Program-made: the position numbers and the translations under genes
Shown: in pieces, positions 53,001 through 59,800 of the stretch
How positions within the stretch are numbered: position 1 is the stretch's first letter
Layout of the letters: each line of letters opens with the position of its first letter
Notes under the pieces: generated by a model
Database searches by the model: none
The model's input: only the letters and a program-made list of their open reading frames with translations
Told to the model about the DNA's origin: nothing
Assembly: GCA_011033025.1 (NCBI GenBank)
Contig: WFMF01000010.1
Coordinates: 1,087,163 to 1,151,162, forward strand
Length of the DNA: 64,000 bases
From: Beroe forskalii
Taxonomy: Eukaryota > Ctenophora > Nuda > Beroida > Beroidae
Direction of reading: 5' to 3'

Positions 53001-56000
53001 TAAACATGAATTATCAAATTGATTACTTTTGAAAAAACTTTAAATTACCATTTGCTATAATATTTCCACACATGTTCATTTCCACACGTTCTACTGTAGT
53101 ACTGTGTTTTACTGCCCAATATAATTTTATAACAGCATTAAGATGATGAAATGTGCTTTCGTAACACTGATTTTACAAATGTTATATATAAATAATAGCA
53201 TATATTATGTTACTTGTACAAGTGATAATTATTCATAACTTTCATGAACTTAAACTTTTTAGCGCCACCCGCTGGGTGGAATGTAAGCGGCCGTGGCCTC
53301 TAGGTACTATCCCGCAATAATTGCCTAATTGAGTGTCTATAAATCTACGGCTTTCTGGGACTGTCCTTCTGGTCCGAAGTTAAAAGTCACTTTTTTTCTT
53401 ACGCACTTCATTATTTTTAAAACTAATTGTTGAAGGTAATAGTGTTAATAATAATATATTATAAATTTATTTTTGTATTGAATAAAATATAAGTAAGTAG
53501 TAAAATGGAATTCGAACTATGCAACAACACGGCCTATTTTTAGCTCTTATTGCAAGGTACAATCTATGCCGTGCCTCGAGGAACCTCTCGTTTTTCTGTG
53601 ACCTCAAACACATATAAACGAGAGGGAGAGAGAGCTGTTTAGCCTTTTTGCAATCGGAGAAACCTGCTAAATACTTAAATAACGCTGTCTTGAAATGTTA
53701 TTAATAACACTGTCTCAATGTCAATTTATGTCTTTACTGCAATAATGTTGGTTGAAAAAGTCCATTTTTAATATCTGGCAATCTCGTAACTCTGTTAGTT
53801 TGTAATACTGTAATAAACCGACAAACCGGCAGGCAGTGGCCCGTTGGTAACCGGTCACTTCTTCATTATACGGTGATCGTTCATTCTGTAAGAAATATGA
53901 AAATACAGCTAACCCATGATCTCATCAGGTGTTATTGGTGGGAGAAGATAAGACGAATGAGGAGAACGTCCTGATACTCAGACACCTTGATGGGACCTGC
54001 ACTGGCGAGGCTTTCCTCTTCTTCTACAAGTGAGTTTTAGGGAAATGTCCCCCTTTCTCCGGGTCTTTTACGGGGGAAACTAGTGTTTCCCCCATGTTTT
54101 GTCTCAGATAGTCTCACTGGTGAAAGTTGGTGCTTAGAAAATTAGAAGTTATAGTGTCATTCCTACGACGTTGGGTCGGTGGGGAGCCATATTTTTTCTA
54201 TTTTTCAATTAACAATAAAATATAATTTTATAAAGTTCATCTGGCTGTTCTTGCAAATGGGAATTGGGAATGCTAAATCCGGATTTCAACACACATCAAA
54301 AATCACCTGAAAGCTCCGATGTTGTATGAATCCATGAATCTATGAATCTCTGAATGTTATCAAGTTCTTTGTTGTAGGATTTGCATCACTTATTCCATAT
54401 TAGATAGCAATATTATGTTGATATATTATGAAGATATATTATGAAGGTAGTATAGGGATTCTGAAGAAAGTTAAATGTGCGTTTCCCGGACTTGGATTAT
54501 CTCTCATATTTCTGATGGTATTGAGAATTTGCTAGGAGAGATGTTTTAAAGCCCAATCAATAGCCGGTCTACACGTCCTTAGTCCATAAGTCGTGATGTT
54601 GCTTAGTTCCATTGCTGTTAATTCTGGCTTCCCAATATCAAGTCAATTCAAGAATATGCAGTCTAATAGGTGAACTTAATTTGTTTTGGTGCCACTGACC
54701 GTCCAAAGATCACATTATAAGTGTTCATATTATATCGCCATCATTGTACAACTGTTATTATTAACATAGCAACTAAACACACAATATAATACGTCTGTGT
54801 TAAAACTTTTCCTACGCCCATTCTTTATGCCGAATTTCCCGAAAACTTTCAGAAAAATGTCAACAACATTCTCATATGATATGTGTTATATATAATTTGC
54901 TACTAGTCTAACACAAGTTTAACAGATAGTACACCACTTACACTAGTTAAGTATAATGTAAAATAACACAGTATATTCTGATTATTATTTATTATTATTA
55001 CACTGTGTTCACAATACACCCGGATATTGAATAATGAATCCTTGCTCTGTACGTGTCTAGAATGTGAGTGTAGAATGTGCGTGTGCTTGGGAAGACGTAG
55101 AACTATGAAAGTTTGTGGCACTGACACACAGTATTTTTAACAACATTGGTGTACTGAACCACAGTATATAACACACATATCGACTGTCGTCTAGTCTGGG
55201 ATTTATAATTTTGTGCATACAAACTAGGTATAAACACAATATAATATATCTAGGTGCCGCCAGGTCTCATCGAATGTACTATTTGAGTATTTGCTGGGTA
55301 GTCAGTTAGGCGCGCGCGCCAGAGTGCACTGATATGCATGAACTACAGAAATAGCCCTATTACTTTTCAAACTGAAGAATTGAATAGCCCTATTACTTTT
55401 CAAACTGAAGAATGGTTCAGTCGACGGAGCCACGTTTCACGGAGATTGGATTTGTTTGGGTGTTTGGGTAAAGGCGTGTGTAGTTTGTATTTTTATGCCA
55501 TTTTTGGTTAAAATGCTTCTCAATTCGAAGCCTCATTTTCCTTTTTACTGCATAATGAATTAGGCTACAGAATCATAATTTTCTCTAATTTCAATCTGGA
55601 ATCACCAATAGCCTTTATTTTCAGTATCACACCGATTTTAAGAAAATTAATCGAGTTTGTATTCGGTCACACTTTTCTTGATTCGGGAATTTCTTATTTT
55701 AGTTAGAGCTCTCGAATTGACGTGAGTTTATGAGAAACTTGATAAGACATACAGATGGATGATTTTGATTAAACTGTTTTTCATATTTTGTTTGTTTCGT
55801 GGTGCTTCATCACTGAGATGTGTTACTAAAACTCTTAAAAGCATTTTGAAGAATGTAGTGCTGAGTGTCTGGGTGCGTGTGTGTGTGTCGGGCGAAACCA
55901 TACTAATCTTCTAATTTTAGGAATGCAGATAGACAGTTCTTTTGATTAAATTAAACCATTTCATTGCTGATACATCAAGCAACTTATCTTCCATCAATAC

Positions 56001-56757
56001 AGACTTCATTGCTGATACACTCCAACAGTGAAGCAACTCTAACAATGCTGATATTTACTCAAGAACTTCAATGTATATTTACATTGGGTGAGTCTGCTGA
56101 TCTATAAATGTAAAACGTAAAGCCGTACCAGGACAGCAGAAAAGGGTGTGAAGTGCTCCAATTTCAACCAACCTTGAGAAGTTACGACACTTTTTTAGAC
56201 TTTAAAGGACATTCTTGAAGTGCGAGACGTTTATCAAATGTTTGACACATTCCTTCAGTTTAAACATTTCAATGTTATTGTAGCTCTCAAAAATCACGAG
56301 CAAACCATAATAGGAGATTCCAAATAGGAGCTTTTCCATGAATTTCGTTTTATGAGATTGCAAAAAGGTTTCTGAAAACAGCTGTATTTAAATATTCATC
56401 TTCCCATCAAATAAATTGTAAGAGAGTAAGAGTAAGTATTCCTCTCAAGTCATTACAGAAGGCCCAGTATAGCAGTATTCCTTTCAGCTTATATTCCTGT
56501 CATAAATGGTCTTTTGACCTTCATAACACACGACCTTTAGAAATTACAATTTAACATAAACTACTGTACAGTGTAGCATAAATATGTCAATAGATATCAA
56601 CTCATTTCCACATTTTAGGAGCTATAACAATAATTCTGTAATTAGTGGCTTGTAACAAATGTACGTTTTGTACCTCCGCTGATTAAAGGCATGATAACCT
56701 TCACACACGTACACACGCAGTTAGCTTCTGTAACTTCTATCGTGGATGTGAGAATAT

Positions 56758-56804
<47 letters not shown>

Positions 56805-59800
56805 CATTCACACCAGACTGAAGTATTGCCACAACGTCAGGTAGGTGTGAAGCAGCCTCTACACACGCAGTATATTCCGCATTGTCATCCTCCAGCTACT
56901 GAACAAGAGCCCGGGACACTTGCTGAGACTTTAGTCTACCTACTGCTGTATTCAACTATATACGATATACATACAGATGAGGCTACTGCTCATCAACTCG
57001 CATTGTTGGTGTGGCTCGTCGCCTGTTTTCCTCCCTCAAGACTGCTCGAGTAAAATTTCAAGTCGGCCCGTTAAAAGTACCTTTCAACAAATTTTAATAT
57101 GCAAAGTTTGAGCATGGAAATTTTGTCGTTCTTTTTGTTTAAAATAGGATATTTTAATTGGACTTTGTCAGCAAAGCTGCGCTGAGTATATAATGGCTTT
57201 GTTGGGTGGTTTAGGCACACTTTCAATCCTGAATTCCTGCATAATGTACATTATGTGTCACGCCCACTCACCATTGTCCATATGCCGAGTCTACCACATT
57301 GCATTAGACACTAGTTGACTCCCAAGAAGGAGACACCTTCTCCATAAACTGTATTATAGTGTGTGTACTATCGGGGAGTAGGTTGGAGGCCTGCCTTTTG
57401 CTCGTGTTTTTGGGAAGTGAAACTTCTTGGGTTTTTATGAGGTGAAACTTAAAACAATGGAGGACATTAATATATGTACAACAAGACTTGGCGGTACATC
57501 CAAATACTGGAAAGCTTTGTCCTTTGTATAAACAAAATAAGCGCTCACGAAATATTTAGTATAAGAAGTATATAAGGTGATTGAGTGGGGGGTGGGTTGG
57601 TCATCAAAAAATATGGACGAAAAGTTGATAACCACTATCTCCAGCGATATTTTCCCATTTGATTACCACCCTTCTTCCGTTCATAAAACTAGGTATTAAT
57701 TTGATTATTGATATAACAAAAGTTATCATATTAATTTGACAATATTCCCTTGCAGTGAGGAGGAAGCGAGCTCTCTTGCCGGCACAGCGCTCACTCCAGA
57801 CCGGAAGGTACAAGTTCAGTGGAGCAACAAGGGAGAAATCCAGCAGTGTTTGACGAGTCTAGGGTACCTGTCACCCTCCGTCACCCCTGTAGCACCCCTC
57901 AACCACTCCCTCTCCGCGCTTTCACTCAGGTGTGTAGTCAGTGTGTTGTCAGTGTGTTGTCAGTGTGTTGTCAGGGTGTTGTCAGGGTGTTGTCAGTGTG
58001 TTGTCAGTGGAGTTGTCAGGGTGTTGTCAGTGGAGCAACAAGGGAGAGATCCAGCAGTGTTTGTGTGTAGAGTGTTGGGATACTTGTCAGGGGTGTTTTC
58101 AGTGTGTAGTCAGTGTGTTGTCAGGGTGCTGTCAGTGTCCCTCTCAGGTGTTGTAGGGGGAGGTGTGTAGTCAGTGTGTTGTCAGAGTGTTGTCAGTGTG
58201 TAGTCAGTGTGTTTTCAGTGTGTTGTCAGTGTGTTGTCAGTGTGTAGTCAGTGTGTTGCCAGGATGTTGTCAGTGTGTTGTCAGGGTGTTTTCAGTGTTT
58301 TGTCGGGATGTTGTCAGTGTGTTGTCAGTGTGTAGTCAGTGTGTAGTCAGTGTGTTGTCAGGATGTTGTCAGTGTGTTGCCAGGGTGTTATCAGGATGTT
58401 GTCAGTGACTCAGTGTGTTGTCAGGGTGTTGTCAGTGTGTAGTCAGTGTGTTGTCAGGGTGTTGTCAGTGTGTTGTCAGGGTGTTGTCAGTGTGTTGTCA
58501 GGGTGTTGTCAGTGTGTTGTCAGGGTGTTGTCAGTGTGTAGTCAGTGTGTTGTCAGGGTGTTGTCAGGGTGTTGTCAGGGTGTTGTCAGGATGTTGTCAG
58601 AGCATATTCAGTAAGTTTCCATTTTACCCAAGAAGTGAAGGATTAAATCAAGTTTGTTAAGCAGGTTCTGGCATGATCCTACAGCAATAAATCTCCAATT
58701 TGATCTTATATATGAAGGAAAACAATTGGATGGTAATGGGTTTTACAATAGTTCATGTCTAACTTATTATACGCTTTCTATCTGCACTCGTATTTCTATT
58801 AACAAAAGGTCTGACAATATCTACTTATCAGACGAAATTCTTAAGATTGCTTGCATCTCCTGAACTATTTGCAGCTTTATTACAACTGCAGATATCGTTT
58901 AATCAATAGTGTCAAATCAAACGCACCGTAGTGAAGAACTTGTGAGAGCTTTGACACATAATATTACTTAGATCTAATGATATGCGGCTGATACTTCATT
59001 TGAAGTCGTGCATTATTGATCTCTATTCGATTTATAATTGCGAATTAACGCAGAACGCTTCCGCTGAAATGAAACTCCTGAGAACATGCTATCTACGAGG
59101 TTGGGGGTTGTTATTACCTGACCAATTCGTGCCATACTCTCCATTCCAGATAGAAGTCACATTCCCTGTATATCCTTCGAATATATAGACCGTTCATATT
59201 CGTTCCCTCACTATTCAATCCCTTTGACTCATTGACAAGCGGTGTAGACTGACACACACACATGTAAAAGACGGTATATAGCAAGCCGTAAAGCCTTTTG
59301 TTTTGGAATTTGGAGAAAGAAAGCCATTGTAAAGTAGCAGAGCTGGCATTGCAGGGTTCACGCATTGTTTGCTCATAGAAACAGCGCGACATGCTGCGCC
59401 AAGCTATTGTTCGATTGCCTCACGTCTTGGCAGTGTTTTCAACTGCTACAGTATAATGTGAGTGTACAAAATCATATGATCATTGCCGTAAATCAAGGGT
59501 GATTTCTTTGGCGAAAGTGCAATTCTAATGTTGAGTTCACAAAATAGCGCATTCAATAAAAGAAAAATGAATCTACAATTCGATAGAAGAACAATTTCAG
59601 TCCATATATGAAATCAGCTCAAAATTTTCTTTGATTACTCCAAATCTTTCGGGTGCCAGCTCATAGCATTCCTCAAATTTTGAATTAGTGTAATTCTTTG
59701 ACATTGCTTCGAGTACCAAGAAGTATTTTTAGACTAATGGACAATGGTTGCTGATGTAGATTGGACTTAACTAGCATATTATGCTCGAATGTGGGCTTTT

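Noticed and set aside
57736-58660. Cys/Val/Ser-rich plus-strand ORFs
   Set aside because: They arise from the GTGTTGTCAGG array. Only the part up to 57929 (possibly 57975) is plausible exon 10.
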